NCBI GenBank assembly: GCA_003281185.1
Contig: QCCS01000002.1
Location: 80,510 to 144,509, forward strand
From: Prochlorococcus sp. AG-347-M15
Lineage (GTDB): Bacteria; Cyanobacteriota; Cyanobacteriia; PCC-6307; Cyanobiaceae
Length of the DNA stretch: 64,000 bases
Direction of reading: 5' to 3'
The position numbers and the translations under genes were made by a program. Positions 8,665 to 18,835 of the stretch are shown here, in pieces. Below the pieces are notes generated by a model, which was given only the letters and a program-made list of their open reading frames with translations, ran no database searches and was not told where the DNA came from. Positions within the stretch are counted from its first letter, which is position 1. Every line of letters begins with the position of its first letter.

Positions 8665-9828
8665 ATGGGAAATAAGGAAAATAATATAAAAAAGCCAGGT
8701 TTTAAGACCTTATCTATTCACCATGGGGAAACATTTGCTGAAGAAACTGGATGCGTTATGCCTCCTATTTTTTCTACATCTACTTTCAAACATGGAAATA
8801 AAGATAATTTCGACTATACCAGATCAGGCAATCCAAACTTTAGAATTCTAGAAAACATCCTTAAATCAATAGAAGATTCTAAATACTGTACAGTTTTTGG
8901 ATCTGGAATTAGCGCGGTAACTGCAATTTCATCAACACTAAAATCAGGTGACAAGATACTCTGCGAGTCAAATCTCTATGGTTGTACAGTGAGGATGTTC
9001 GAAAAAGTTTTCAAGAAATTTGGACTAGAAGTTTTATACACAGATTTTACAAACGAAAATAATATCAAAAAGATTTCCAACTTCAAGCCAACCCTGATAT
9101 GGCTAGAAAGTCCAACTAATCCACTTTTGAAAGTACTTGATATTAAGGCAATTTGTGATGAGGCGAATAAACTCGAAATACCAGTAGTTGTAGACAACAC
9201 ATTTTCTACAGCGCTTATTCAAAAACCATTGGACCTTGGTGCAACACTATCGGTTGTAAGCACAACAAAATTCATTAATGGACATAGTGACGCACTTGGC
9301 GGAGCAGTACTGACAAATAATGAGGAATGGAATAGTAAGATGCTTTTCTCTCAAAAAGCTCTCGGGCTTCAACCATCTCCTTTTGATAGTTGGCTCATTA
9401 CGAGAGGAGTAAAAACTCTTCCTTTAAGAATCGAACAACAAACTAAAAGTGCAGAATTTATTTCTGAAGAATTAGGTAATTATAAAATTATTAATAAAGT
9501 AATTTATCCTTTCAATCAAGAACATCCGCAATTTAATTTAGCAAAATCGCAAATGAAATCTGGAGGTTCAATGATCACCCTAAAATTAAATCTAAATAAA
9601 GAGGATACTTTTAAATTTTGCAAATCTCTCAAATATTTCTCTCTAGCTGAAAGCCTTGGAGGAGTTGAAAGTTTAATTTGTCACCCTGCAACGATGACTC
9701 ATGCTTCTGTTGATGACAAAACAAAAAATCTACTAGGGATAGATGATACTCTTGTAAGATTATCAATTGGATGTGAAGATACAAACGATTTAATCTCGGA
9801 CATTTTATTTGCTTTAAATAAATTCTGA
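8665..9828 (+). CDS. metB: Cystathionine gamma-synthase family PLP enzyme (first of a tandem pair)
   Basis: A 387-residue Cys/Met-metabolism PLP enzyme, at family length. Visible motifs are YTRSGNPNFRILENILKSIE near the N-terminus, LIWLESPTNPLLKVLDIKAI, and the PLP lysine in STTKFINGHSDALGGAV. It would act in cystathionine formation or gamma-elimination (transsulfuration/methionine route). It lies directly upstream of a longer paralogue and then cysK, forming a sulfur amino acid cluster. The exact reaction within MetB/MetC/MGL-like enzymes is not certain. Confidence 0.8.
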   Translation: MGNKENNIKKPGFKTLSIHHGETFAEETGCVMPPIFSTSTFKHGNKDNFDYTRSGNPNFRILENILKSIEDSKYCTVFGSGISAVTAISSTLKSGDKILCESNLYGCTVRMFEKVFKKFGLEVLYTDFTNENNIKKISNFKPTLIWLESPTNPLLKVLDIKAICDEANKLEIPVVVDNTFSTALIQKPLDLGATLSVVSTTKFINGHSDALGGAVLTNNEEWNSKMLFSQKALGLQPSPFDSWLITRGVKTLPLRIEQQTKSAEFISEELGNYKIINKVIYPFNQEHPQFNLAKSQMKSGGSMITLKLNLNKEDTFKFCKSLKYFSLAESLGGVESLICHPATMTHASVDDKTKNLLGIDDTLVRLSIGCEDTNDLISDILFALNKF

Positions 9829-9831
9829 AAA

Positions 9832-11301
9832 TTGAGAGATTTACTTAAAAAACCTATATGGAAAAATTTAGAGTTGGGATATGCAATTCCTGATAGTATT
9901 CATGCCGTTTCTGTAGCATTACCAACTTGGAATGATGTAATAAATTACGAGGAAAAAGATCAAGAATGCATGAATTTATTGAAGTCCATTTACCCACGAT
10001 TCGGGCTAAACCCCATAGTGAAAAGATTATGCGAAAAAGTAAAAAAGCAAAATTACTACGACAATAAAAGTATCTGGCCATATCCGAATGAAAGCATAGC
10101 TTTTAAAGCTAAAAAATACATTGATAGAAATACTTCTGAACAATTCTCCTTAATAGAAAAAAGAGATAATTTAGCTTTCTTAATAACTGAAAAAGAAGGA
10201 AGTATTTATGCAAAATATTTTTGGCAACATACTGGGCTTGGTCTATCTTCAAGAGCTGCCGCTATAGAACTAGGTCTTGAAGATTGCCCTCCAAAATCTT
10301 ACGTAAATGAATGTTCTCAAAGAATAAAAAATAGAATTTCTAAATCTGCAAAAATTGACTCTAATGATATTCACTTAACTTCATCTGGAATGTCTGCATT
10401 GCATACATCATTAGAAATCATATATAAATTATTTCCAGCTAAACCAACACTCCAAGTTGGTTTTCCATATGTAGATGTACTTAAATTACCAATGAAAATC
10501 TTTCATGGAGCAAAGTTAATTACAGAAGAAAATTGCGAGGATATTGAATTAGAAATCAAAAGAATAAATCCATCAGCATTAATTATTGAACTTCCAAGTA
10601 ATCCAATGCTCAAATGTGTAAACATTAAAAAAATTTCAAAAATTGCAAAAAAGCTAAATATTCCTTTAATTGTTGACGATACAATTGGTTCGAATTTAAA
10701 TATAAATTCCATAGAACATGCAGATATAGTTTTTACTTCACTTACAAAAGTTTTTTCAGGTAGTGGAGATATTCTTGCCGGATCATTAATACTAAATCCA
10801 AAAAGCAAATGGATTGATCAGTTTAGAAATGCATTAAACGAGATTAAAATTCCAATACTTTCCGATGGAGATGTAGTTTATCTAGAGAAAGTTAGTAGAG
10901 ATGTAAATCAAAGAGTTTTTGAACAAAATAAAGCATGTTTAGAATTAAAAAAAAGATTAGAGACTCATAGCGAGATTAAAAATATTTTCCATCCTGAAAA
11001 TTGTCCAAATTTTAATTCTTTACTTACTTCTGATGGAGGATACGGCTGCTTATTATCATTCGAATTAAATGGAGGATTGAACAAAGCAAAAAAATTTTAT
11101 GATTCTCTAAAAGTATCTAAAGGACCCAGTTTAGGTACAAAATTTACTCTAGTTTGTCCTTATGTTTTACTTGCTCATTATGACGAGTTGGATTGGGCTG
11201 AAAGTTTTGGTATACCCTCGCACTTAATTAGAGTATCAGTTGGATTAGAAGACCAAGATCAATTATGGAAGACCTTTTCTGAAGCACTAAATAATTTCTA
11301 A
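9832..11301 (+). CDS. Divergent Cys/Met-metabolism PLP enzyme with N-terminal extension
   Basis: A 489-residue paralogue of the preceding gene, about 100 residues longer. The C-terminal part keeps the family layout: LIIELPSNPMLKCVNIKKI, the PLP lysine in FTSLTKVFSGSGDILAGS, and an RVSVGLEDQDQLW ending. The N-terminal ~110 residues are not part of the normal fold. It starts with TTG, 3 bp after the metB-like stop, and no in-frame ATG exists for over 40 codons, so translational coupling is likely. In cyanobacteria this longer type is usually annotated as cystathionine gamma-synthase; the substrate is unproven. Confidence 0.75.
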   Translation: MRDLLKKPIWKNLELGYAIPDSIHAVSVALPTWNDVINYEEKDQECMNLLKSIYPRFGLNPIVKRLCEKVKKQNYYDNKSIWPYPNESIAFKAKKYIDRNTSEQFSLIEKRDNLAFLITEKEGSIYAKYFWQHTGLGLSSRAAAIELGLEDCPPKSYVNECSQRIKNRISKSAKIDSNDIHLTSSGMSALHTSLEIIYKLFPAKPTLQVGFPYVDVLKLPMKIFHGAKLITEENCEDIELEIKRINPSALIIELPSNPMLKCVNIKKISKIAKKLNIPLIVDDTIGSNLNINSIEHADIVFTSLTKVFSGSGDILAGSLILNPKSKWIDQFRNALNEIKIPILSDGDVVYLEKVSRDVNQRVFEQNKACLELKKRLETHSEIKNIFHPENCPNFNSLLTSDGGYGCLLSFELNGGLNKAKKFYDSLKVSKGPSLGTKFTLVCPYVLLAHYDELDWAESFGIPSHLIRVSVGLEDQDQLWKTFSEALNNF

Positions 11302-11385
11302 ATTCCTAGTATTTACCGTATAGAAACTTTTATACTCTTTTTCTGAATAATAGTTAGTATTAATATATATTTTCTTAATATATAA

Positions 11386-12372
11386 ATGGCAAAAATTTAT
11401 GAGGACAACAGTTTTGCTATTGGAAACACTCCATTAGTAAAATTAAAATCAGTTACTAAAAACGCGAAAGCTACAGTACTTGCAAAAATTGAAGGTAGAA
11501 ACCCCGCTTATAGTGTCAAATGTAGGATTGGCGCAAACATGATCTGGGATGCAGAGAAAAGTGGGAAACTTACAAAAGACAAAACTATTGTTGAGCCAAC
11601 TTCTGGAAATACAGGAATTGCTCTAGCTTTTACTGCTTCAGCAAGAGGTTATAAACTCATCCTTACAATGCCAGAATCCATGTCAATTGAAAGAAGAAGG
11701 GTTATGGCAGTGTTGGGTGCTGAAATTGTTTTAACAGAAGCATCTAAAGGTATGCCTGGAGCAATAGCTAAGGCTAAAGAAATTGCAGAAAGTAATCCTT
11801 CTCAATATTTCATGCCAGGTCAATTTGATAATCCAGCAAACCCTGAAATTCATTTCAAAACTACTGGACCAGAAATCTGGGATGATTGCGATGGTGAAAT
11901 TGATGTCTTAGTTGCAGGGGTTGGAACTGGCGGCACAATTACAGGAGTTTCAAGATACATTAAGCAAGAAAAGGGCAAAAATATTACTTCTGTAGCAGTA
12001 GAACCATCACATAGTCCTGTTATCACACAGACAATGAATGGAGAAGAGGTTAAATCTGGACCACATAAAATTCAAGGAATTGGAGCAGGATTTATTCCTA
12101 AGAACCTTGACTTATCAATTGTTGATAAGGTTGAGCAGGTGACAAATGACGAGTCAATCGAGATGGCTCTTAGGTTAGCTAAAGAGGAAGGTCTATTAGT
12201 AGGAATATCTTGTGGGGCTGCCGCTGCTGCTGCTGTAAGATTAGCTGAACAAGACGAATATGCTGGGAAAACTATTGTAGTTGTTCTACCTGATTTAGCA
12301 GAGAGATATTTATCATCAATTATGTTTACTGAAGTTCCAAGCGGAATCATTCAAGAACCAGTCAAAGCCTAA
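11386..12372 (+). CDS. cysK: Cysteine synthase A (O-acetylserine sulfhydrylase)
   Basis: Fold-type II PLP enzyme making cysteine from O-acetylserine and sulfide. It is 328 residues long. The PLP lysine is K45 in [11 protein letters not shown]. The phosphate/substrate loop [11 protein letters not shown] and the glycine loop [15 protein letters not shown] are intact, as is [10 protein letters not shown] near the C-terminus. It is the third gene of the sulfur amino acid block. The stop lies 3 bp from the convergent queA stop. Confidence 0.95.
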   Translation: MAKIYEDNSFAIGNTPLVKLKSVTKNAKATVLAKIEGRNPAYSVKCRIGANMIWDAEKSGKLTKDKTIVEPTSGNTGIALAFTASARGYKLILTMPESMSIERRRVMAVLGAEIVLTEASKGMPGAIAKAKEIAESNPSQYFMPGQFDNPANPEIHFKTTGPEIWDDCDGEIDVLVAGVGTGGTITGVSRYIKQEKGKNITSVAVEPSHSPVITQTMNGEEVKSGPHKIQGIGAGFIPKNLDLSIVDKVEQVTNDESIEMALRLAKEEGLLVGISCGAAAAAAVRLAEQDEYAGKTIVVVLPDLAERYLSSIMFTEVPSGIIQEPVKA

Positions 12373-12374
12373 AT

Positions 12375-13499
12375 CTATTTTTTCTCCAGTAATGAATCTG
12401 GTGAAATATACATCGCATCGCCATAAGAGAAAAATCTAAATTTTTCTTTTATGGCTTTTTTATACAAATCTAATAATCTTTCTCTACCAATCATTGCACT
12501 TACTAAAAGTAATAATGAACTTTTAGGAAGATGAAAATTAGTTAATAATCCATCCACTACCTTAAATTTATAACCTGGCTTAATTACTAAATCCACGTAC
12601 TTCGCTATGGGAATATAGTCATTAATTTCGTGAGAATAACAACTTTCAAGAGCTCTCACGCTAGTTGTCCCAATAGCAATTATTCTTCTATCTGTTTTCT
12701 TTATTTTTTTTATTTCCTCCACTACTTCCTTATTAACACTTACCCATTCTTTATGAAGTTTTAAGTTACTTAGATCTTCTTGATCAATTGGTTTGAATGT
12801 TCCATAGCCCACGTGCAAAGTTATCGGTAAAATTATTACTCCTTTTTTTTTTAGATTAGAAATAAGACTTTTGCTTAAGTGTAAACCAGCAGTTGGCGCA
12901 GCAACGGCACCTGGATTAGTTGCATACTCAGTTTGATAACTATTCTCATGAAAAGATTCTTCTTCAGTATTTTTTATATAAGGCGGGAGAGGGATTTCCC
13001 CGTATTTATCAAGAAGATCATTCATTGAATTAAGATCAGTTATATTTTCAGGGAATTTAATAAATCTCCCTCCAGTTTCTTCATCAACCCCATCAACCAT
13101 CAAATTAATATCTTGCGCAGAAGGAGATTTTAATATTATTTTTCTATTTATTTTTAACTTTTTCGCTGGCTTTGCCAAACATAACCAAACACATTCATGG
13201 GATCTTTCTAAGACTAATAATTCGACTAACGTTCCATTTTCTAATTCAACCTTTAACCTAGCTTTCATTACCTTAGTATTGTTAACAACTACAAGATCGC
13301 CTTCTCTAAATTCATTTAAAAGATTCTTAGTAAATTTATTAGTTAAGCAGTCTTTTTCTAAAACACTATTTCTAACTATCATCAATCTTGATTCATGCCT
13401 AATTGGAGAAGGTTTACTAGCAATTAATGAAGGATCAAGTAAATAATCATAAGATTCAAGCCTATAATCTCTTTCGTCTTTATTAATTTGAGAAATCAA
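12375..13499 (-). CDS. queA: tRNA preQ1(34) S-adenosylmethionine ribosyltransferase-isomerase
   Basis: Transfers and isomerises the ribosyl group of SAM onto preQ1 at the wobble position of GUN-anticodon tRNAs, making epoxyqueuosine. It has 374 residues and the conserved segments YDYLLDPSLIASKP, YQTEYATNPGAVAAPTAGLH, HVGYGTFKP and TNFHLPKSSLLLLVSAMIGR. The stop is 3 bp from that of cysK. Seven bp separate its start from the E2 gene stop upstream, suggesting co-transcription. Confidence 0.95.
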   Translation of the reverse strand: MISQINKDERDYRLESYDYLLDPSLIASKPSPIRHESRLMIVRNSVLEKDCLTNKFTKNLLNEFREGDLVVVNNTKVMKARLKVELENGTLVELLVLERSHECVWLCLAKPAKKLKINRKIILKSPSAQDINLMVDGVDEETGGRFIKFPENITDLNSMNDLLDKYGEIPLPPYIKNTEEESFHENSYQTEYATNPGAVAAPTAGLHLSKSLISNLKKKGVIILPITLHVGYGTFKPIDQEDLSNLKLHKEWVSVNKEVVEEIKKIKKTDRRIIAIGTTSVRALESCYSHEINDYIPIAKYVDLVIKPGYKFKVVDGLLTNFHLPKSSLLLLVSAMIGRERLLDLYKKAIKEKFRFFSYGDAMYISPDSLLEKK

Positions 13500-13505
13500 T
13501 TAAAT

Positions 13506-14873
13506 TTAAGATACAAGTGTCTCTGGCTTATTTTCAATCAGGTTAGCCAAGTCTTTCAAGAATGAAGCACCATCAGCTCCATAGATCACTCTGTGATCAG
13601 CTGTAAGATTTACTTGCATTATTTTTTTAACAGATATTGAACCATCGCTATTTGCTACAACAGTTGGTTTCGATGATGCTATCGCTAAAATCGCACCGGT
13701 CCCTGGGGGTAGTATTGCGTCAAATCTATCAACACCAAACATACCAAGGTTAGATAAGGTAAAAGTTCCCGTTGAGTATTCATCTGGTTCTAATTGTTTT
13801 GATCTCGATCTTTTTACGAGATCTTTCCATTCCCTAGATAATTCAAATAAATCAGTATTGCATGGTTCTTTTAATACTGGAGTTATTAGTCCCCCATCCT
13901 CCATTGCAACAGCAACAGCAATATTTATATTTTCTGGATAAGAAATCCCACTTTCTGAAAAGCTTGAGTTAACTTGAGGATGTTTCTTTAGTGTCTTTGC
14001 AACTGCCTTTACAAGTAAAGCAGTCATAGTAACTCCGTTCTGTTTTACCTTTTTGTAGAAATTATCTAATTTATCTGTATTGATAGAGTAACCCACCCTA
14101 AAACATGGAACTTCTAAACTAGATTCCATATTTTTATTTACTGCTTTTTGAAGAGTATTAAATTGAATTGTTTCTCCAGGATTACCGAAACTATTTCCTA
14201 AAGTTTCTGGTTTACTTTCAACTCCCAAATTTGCACCAGGAATACTTGCAGGAGAACCACCTTCTCCTATCCATGGTATAGAAACAGGTTGGCCATTAGC
14301 TTTTAAAATATCATCGGCTTGAATCCTTCCGTGAGGGCCAGATCCATGAACTTTTGCTAAATCAACACCCATTTGAGAGGCAAGTTTTTTTGCTCTTGGA
14401 GATGCAATTATCCTCGAAGAAACGTTACTTGTTGCGGCATTAATTTGATCGACATTAAAAGATGAGACAGGCTTTTCACTATTTAAGACGACTTCTTCAG
14501 CTTCTTTCTTGATATTTTCAGTCTGGACTACTGGTTTTTCTTCAGTTTTATTGCTTACCAATTCCAGTTGGTCTGAAGTTGAGACTTCGGATTGATTTCC
14601 TTTATTTTGTTCTTGAACAGAAGCTATCTCGTCCTCATTTTCTACAATAAGACCGATAGTTTCTCCAACAGGTGCAGTGCTGCCGGCAGGCATTAAAACT
14701 GCTGCAAGATATCCATCTTGAAAAGATTCAACATCCATATCTGCCTTATCAGATTCAACAACCAAGACAGATTCTCCTCTTTCCACCTTATCTCCCGGAT
14801 TTTTTAACCATTCCACAATTTTGCCCTCCGTCATAGTAGAACTCAAGGCAGGCATAAATATTTCGTGAGACAT
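13506..14873 (-). CDS. pdhC: Pyruvate dehydrogenase E2 (dihydrolipoamide acetyltransferase)
   Basis: A 455-residue core subunit of the pyruvate dehydrogenase complex. A single lipoyl domain lies at residues 1-80, with the lipoylated lysine in VESDKADMDVESF (K43). A Glu/Ser/Val-rich linker (about 85-150) is followed by the peripheral subunit-binding domain IASPRAKKLASQMGVDLAKV, then the acyltransferase domain with the catalytic motif DHRVIYGADGA. A lipB gene 2.7 kb away on the same strand can supply the lipoyl group. Confidence 0.94.
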   Translation of the reverse strand: MSHEIFMPALSSTMTEGKIVEWLKNPGDKVERGESVLVVESDKADMDVESFQDGYLAAVLMPAGSTAPVGETIGLIVENEDEIASVQEQNKGNQSEVSTSDQLELVSNKTEEKPVVQTENIKKEAEEVVLNSEKPVSSFNVDQINAATSNVSSRIIASPRAKKLASQMGVDLAKVHGSGPHGRIQADDILKANGQPVSIPWIGEGGSPASIPGANLGVESKPETLGNSFGNPGETIQFNTLQKAVNKNMESSLEVPCFRVGYSINTDKLDNFYKKVKQNGVTMTALLVKAVAKTLKKHPQVNSSFSESGISYPENINIAVAVAMEDGGLITPVLKEPCNTDLFELSREWKDLVKRSRSKQLEPDEYSTGTFTLSNLGMFGVDRFDAILPPGTGAILAIASSKPTVVANSDGSISVKKIMQVNLTADHRVIYGADGASFLKDLANLIENKPETLVS

Positions 14874-15090
14874 AGGAAATTAGTTATAGCAATGGTTTTC
14901 AAGGACTGTCTACCAAAGTGTCTACTATTTATGAGGTTAGACGCCTTTTAAACACTTGTTATTATTATACGAAATCATGTTCTCACTGGAAACTCTTAAA
15001 ACTTAAGAAAGTAATAATTTAGATCGATTAGAATTTTAAACTTTCGCAATTAAGATCTACTTATTTTCATCAAAAAAGCTAAACTTTTCT

Positions 15091-15534
15091 CTAATTATTA
15101 TCTATAGATTGAATAACTCCGTCTTTAACAATAATAGAGACTTGCATTTTTTCAATAAGATTGTCGCCCACGGTGACATCACAGAAACTATCCACTTGCC
15201 CTTGATCAACGATATCGTCCATTTTTAATTCGCGAACTTGACTTTGTTGTTGAAGTAAATTTCTTTTTTGTTCTTCAATTTCATTTCGTTTTGCTGCGAC
15301 TTGTTGTTGCACCTGACTAACCTGTTCTTGAACTCTTGGATCTAGAGGATTAACCGATTGGGATCTAATATTATTTACTATTTGCTGACCCTCCTGCTCT
15401 AGTTGCGATAATTGCTGATCATTGTTTGAAATTGCTTTACTTAATTCTTTTTCAGCATCTTCCTTCCAAGTTGGTGTAACTACAGCTTTAATAGCTATTG
15501 AACGCTTTATAGATATTGAGTTTTTTGTTTCCAT
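15091..15534 (-). CDS. YlqD-family protein
   Basis: A 147-residue protein whose central half is a Gln/Glu-rich coiled coil (EQVSQVQQQVAAKRNEIEEQ). This is flanked by an N-terminal KRSIAIKAVVTPTWKEDAEK segment and a C-terminal small beta domain, as in the YlqD family of unknown function. It has no signal peptide or transmembrane segment. It sits alone between the E2 gene and the acyl-activating enzyme on the same strand. Confidence 0.75.
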   Translation of the reverse strand: METKNSISIKRSIAIKAVVTPTWKEDAEKELSKAISNNDQQLSQLEQEGQQIVNNIRSQSVNPLDPRVQEQVSQVQQQVAAKRNEIEEQKRNLLQQQSQVRELKMDDIVDQGQVDSFCDVTVGDNLIEKMQVSIIVKDGVIQSIDNN

Positions 15535-15572
15535 AAAAAATTAAATTACCTTTTCAATATAAATAAAACAAA

Positions 15573-17516
15573 TCAAATTTTCTTACTAAATTTGTTTTCA
15601 TACATATTTTCTATTTGTAATGAATACTTTTTTTCTATTTCTTTTCTTTTTTGTTTAAGAGTTTGTGTTAATAACCCATTTTCTAGAGTAAAGGCATCAA
15701 CAAAATAACAATCTAATATTTGTTCTTCTGATCTTGCTCCTAATCGACTTTTAAGCAAATTATTAATTTGTAATTTGAAAAAAGTACCAATATTCTTATT
15801 CAAGTTTAATTTTGAAAGGTCTTCTTCCAAAAACTTGCTTTTAACCAATTCCACATTAGGAACTACAAGGGCTGTTAAACATTTCTTATCTTGTCCTACT
15901 AGTTGAATCTGATTAATAAATTCAGAACTAAGGATTTCAGTCTCTAGCGGATTAGGTTCTATATTTTCACCACTTGATAGCACTATTGTATCCTTGGCTC
16001 TTCCTGTTATAAAGAGAGAACCATTTGGTATTAGAAAACCTAAATCACCAGTATCAAACCAACCATCCTTGGATAAAACATCTTTTGTAGCTATTTCATT
16101 ATTAAGATAACCTTTCATTACTTGCGGTCCCTTAACAAGAATTTTTCCGACTTCTCTGAACTTCAGAATCTTTTTTTTATCATCATTCACTATTTTGATT
16201 TCAGTAAATGCAAGAGGCTGACCAGATGATCCTCTAACATTTAATTCTCTTCTCCTACAAGTTAATACTGGACTAGTTTCTGTGAGTCCATATCCCACCA
16301 AAACATCTACACCTAAAGATTCAAAAAAAAGATCTACATGTTCTGGCAATGCACCTCCACCGTTAATAGGAAATTTCAGTTTTTCTCCGCATAGTTGTCT
16401 AAGAATATTCGGCCATAAAAAAATAGTAGACAATTTATGTAAAGGATATCGGCTAATAACAGAACCCAGTAAGGGGATTTTTGATTTAAAAGTTATTTGA
16501 TTTATATCTATATTTCTTATCTTTCTAAGACTTCTTTTAAAAACCGAACTATTACTTATCAAAAACTTGATAAGTTTTTGCTTTTTGGAAGGCATTTTTT
16601 TCAAAGCCTGAAAAAAACCATCATGTATTGCTTCCCATAGTCTCGGTACAGTAGCCATTACAACAGGTTTTATTTGTGTAATATCATCTTTAAGAAATTT
16701 TGGAATTGTATAGTATTGAGAACAACCGCATGAAAAAAAGAAGTATTCAGCACTTCTCTCATAAGAATGCCAGATAGGCAAAACGCTTAATACAGAGGTC
16801 CCTGGTTCTGGATCAGCGATATAAGCTAAATTGATTATTTGATGTAAAAAATTTGCATGAGTCAAAGGCACACCTTTAGGTTTTCCGGTCGTCCCAGAAG
16901 TGTAAAGAATAGTAGCGACGTCATCAATTTTTGGATTAAATTTTTCAAGATTATTATTTTGTGAATTTTCTTTTTCTACTGAACATATAAATTCTCTCCA
17001 ACTTATTAAACTTTCAAATTGTTCATCTTCTAAATTGATTATAAATTTAAGTCTTTTTTTTAATTCCTCTTTGTTGTTTAACTTTTGCCAAATTTCCTTA
17101 GATTGAACTATTAGTCCTACCGAATTAGAATGTCCAATAATATAGTCTAATTCTACTGAAGGAGAATTAATACCTCTCACTGCATTTATAGCTCCTAAAC
17201 GCATTAAGCCTTGATCTACTGCTAGCCATCTTGGAGAATTTTCAGATATTACAGTAACTACATCCCCCTTTTTTAAACCATAATTTTCAAAAGAAAAAGA
17301 GACTTTTGTTATTAAATCAGCCAGCTCAGAATAAGAAAATTTTTCTTTGTATTTCCCTCTTAAATCGCAAACAGCTAAAGTATCACCACATTTAAATTTT
17401 AATTTTTCCCAAATTTGATCTATATGATCTAGGTGTTTAATAAAATCTCTATTATTGGCAAAATTATTTTTTTTATAAAGAGGTTTGGCTGCAGGCCAAT
17501 ACGCTAAATTACCCAT
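15573..17516 (-). CDS. aas: AMP-forming acyl-activating enzyme (acyl-ACP synthetase / long-chain acyl-CoA ligase)
   Basis: A 647-residue ANL-superfamily enzyme. The P-loop-like motif YTSGTTGKPKGVPLTHANF is near residue 208. GYGLTETSPVLTCRR and the hinge region GWFDTGDLGFLIPNGSLFITGRAKD are intact. In cyanobacteria this single long-chain enzyme usually loads free fatty acids onto ACP for recycling; acyl-CoA ligase activity cannot be excluded from sequence. It is probably membrane-associated. It lies just downstream of lipB on the same strand. Confidence 0.85.
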   Translation of the reverse strand: MGNLAYWPAAKPLYKKNNFANNRDFIKHLDHIDQIWEKLKFKCGDTLAVCDLRGKYKEKFSYSELADLITKVSFSFENYGLKKGDVVTVISENSPRWLAVDQGLMRLGAINAVRGINSPSVELDYIIGHSNSVGLIVQSKEIWQKLNNKEELKKRLKFIINLEDEQFESLISWREFICSVEKENSQNNNLEKFNPKIDDVATILYTSGTTGKPKGVPLTHANFLHQIINLAYIADPEPGTSVLSVLPIWHSYERSAEYFFFSCGCSQYYTIPKFLKDDITQIKPVVMATVPRLWEAIHDGFFQALKKMPSKKQKLIKFLISNSSVFKRSLRKIRNIDINQITFKSKIPLLGSVISRYPLHKLSTIFLWPNILRQLCGEKLKFPINGGGALPEHVDLFFESLGVDVLVGYGLTETSPVLTCRRRELNVRGSSGQPLAFTEIKIVNDDKKKILKFREVGKILVKGPQVMKGYLNNEIATKDVLSKDGWFDTGDLGFLIPNGSLFITGRAKDTIVLSSGENIEPNPLETEILSSEFINQIQLVGQDKKCLTALVVPNVELVKSKFLEEDLSKLNLNKNIGTFFKLQINNLLKSRLGARSEEQILDCYFVDAFTLENGLLTQTLKQKRKEIEKKYSLQIENMYENKFSKKI

Positions 17517-17548
17517 ATTAAATTGATTTGATTTTGAAATTTTAATTT

Positions 17549-18199
17549 CTATTTTGATACAAAATCAAAATTAAATTCTTCCTGAATGATTTTTTTAACA
17601 ATTCTCTTGACTTCTTGAATATTAATATTTTTGTTGTAATCAATCATATTTGCCATCAGACAATTTTCTATTCCGCAAGGAACAATCTTATTAAAGTTTT
17701 CTAATTCGCAGTCAATATTGATTGAAAATCCATTTATTGTAATCCATCTTTTACAACCAATTCCAATTGAAGCAATTTTCTTATTCCCTATCCAAACGCC
17801 AGTGAAACCCTCTCTTGAATGACAATCTATATTAAAATTTCCAAGAATTTTTATAATAATTTCTTCAATTTTTCTTAAATACCAATTTAAATCTTTATTA
17901 AAATTTTTCAAATCTAAAACCAAATACGTTACTAATTGTCCTGGCATATGGCAAGTAACCTCACCACCTCTATCAATCTTAAAAACATCATAATTATCAT
18001 AATTTAGAGAAAATAATAAATTATCGTAATTAGATCCTCTACCTAACGTATAACAGAGTTGATGCTCACCTATCCAAATAAAATCAGGTTTAGAGTTATC
18101 TAAAATCAATGCCTCCTGATATTCTTTTTGTAATTTATAAACATCATTGAAAAAAGAAATATTATCAGGTTGTTTAATTATTGCTGTTCTTTTAACCAT
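17549..18199 (-). CDS. lipB: Octanoyltransferase LipB
   Basis: Transfers octanoate from ACP to lipoyl domains, the first step of lipoate assembly. It is 216 residues long and shows the family motifs [27 protein letters not shown] (the RGGxxTxHxPGQ core), the catalytic lysine in [10 protein letters not shown] and the catalytic cysteine in VPCGIENC. It is divergent from hpf with 44 bp between starts, and upstream of the acyl-activating enzyme. Confidence 0.94.
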   Translation of the reverse strand: MVKRTAIIKQPDNISFFNDVYKLQKEYQEALILDNSKPDFIWIGEHQLCYTLGRGSNYDNLLFSLNYDNYDVFKIDRGGEVTCHMPGQLVTYLVLDLKNFNKDLNWYLRKIEEIIIKILGNFNIDCHSREGFTGVWIGNKKIASIGIGCKRWITINGFSINIDCELENFNKIVPCGIENCLMANMIDYNKNINIQEVKRIVKKIIQEEFNFDFVSK

Positions 18200-18243
18200 A
18201 TTTAAGTAGATTTAGAAAGTAAGTAAATATTTTTAGATTTGTT

Positions 18244-18828
18244 ATGAAAATTTTAATTCATGGGAAAAATCTTGAGCTCACTGGAGCATTAAAAGAATAT
18301 ACTGAGGCAAAGATAGAAAAAGCAACACATCACTATAAGGATATCGTTAAAGAGGCAGACATACACCTTTCAATAGAAAAAAATCCAAGAGTCGCCTTCC
18401 AGACTGCAGAAGTTACAATTTTTGCGAATGGAACTGTTATTAGAGCCGAAGAAAAAACTGAAAATCTATACTCAAGCATTGATTTAGTTTCAAATAAACT
18501 TTGTAGAAAATTACGTAAATATAAAGAAAGAAACAAGAAAACAATTCACAATAATCAATTTAAAAATAAAGAGTCTTTCCTAATTGAAACTACGGAATCA
18601 AGTTTTTTAGATGAAGCTTTACCTAAAGAAGGAATAGAAGCAAGTCTGCCTGAGCCATCTATAAAAAATAAATACTTTGAAATGAATCCAATTTCATCAG
18701 AAGAAGCAAGAAAACAATTAGATCTAATTGATCATGATTTTTATGTTTTTCGAAATAAAAAAAATAATGAACTTCAAGTTATATATAAAAGAAATCATGG
18801 AGGTTATGGACTGATTCAATCTAAATAA
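18244..18828 (+). CDS. hpf: Ribosome hibernation factor, long HPF / light-repressed LrtA
   Basis: A 194-residue long-form hibernation-promoting factor that dimerises 70S ribosomes. The N-terminal S30AE domain spans about residues 1-105, starting MKILIHGKNLELTGALKEY. The C-terminal dimerisation domain is at about 135-190 (MNPISSEEARKQLDLIDHDF and VIYKRNHGGYGLIQ). In cyanobacteria this protein is LrtA, whose transcript is light-repressed. It is followed closely by deoC-like and recO genes, likely one transcript. Confidence 0.93.
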   Translation: MKILIHGKNLELTGALKEYTEAKIEKATHHYKDIVKEADIHLSIEKNPRVAFQTAEVTIFANGTVIRAEEKTENLYSSIDLVSNKLCRKLRKYKERNKKTIHNNQFKNKESFLIETTESSFLDEALPKEGIEASLPEPSIKNKYFEMNPISSEEARKQLDLIDHDFYVFRNKKNNELQVIYKRNHGGYGLIQSK

Positions 18829-18835
18829 CTTTTCA

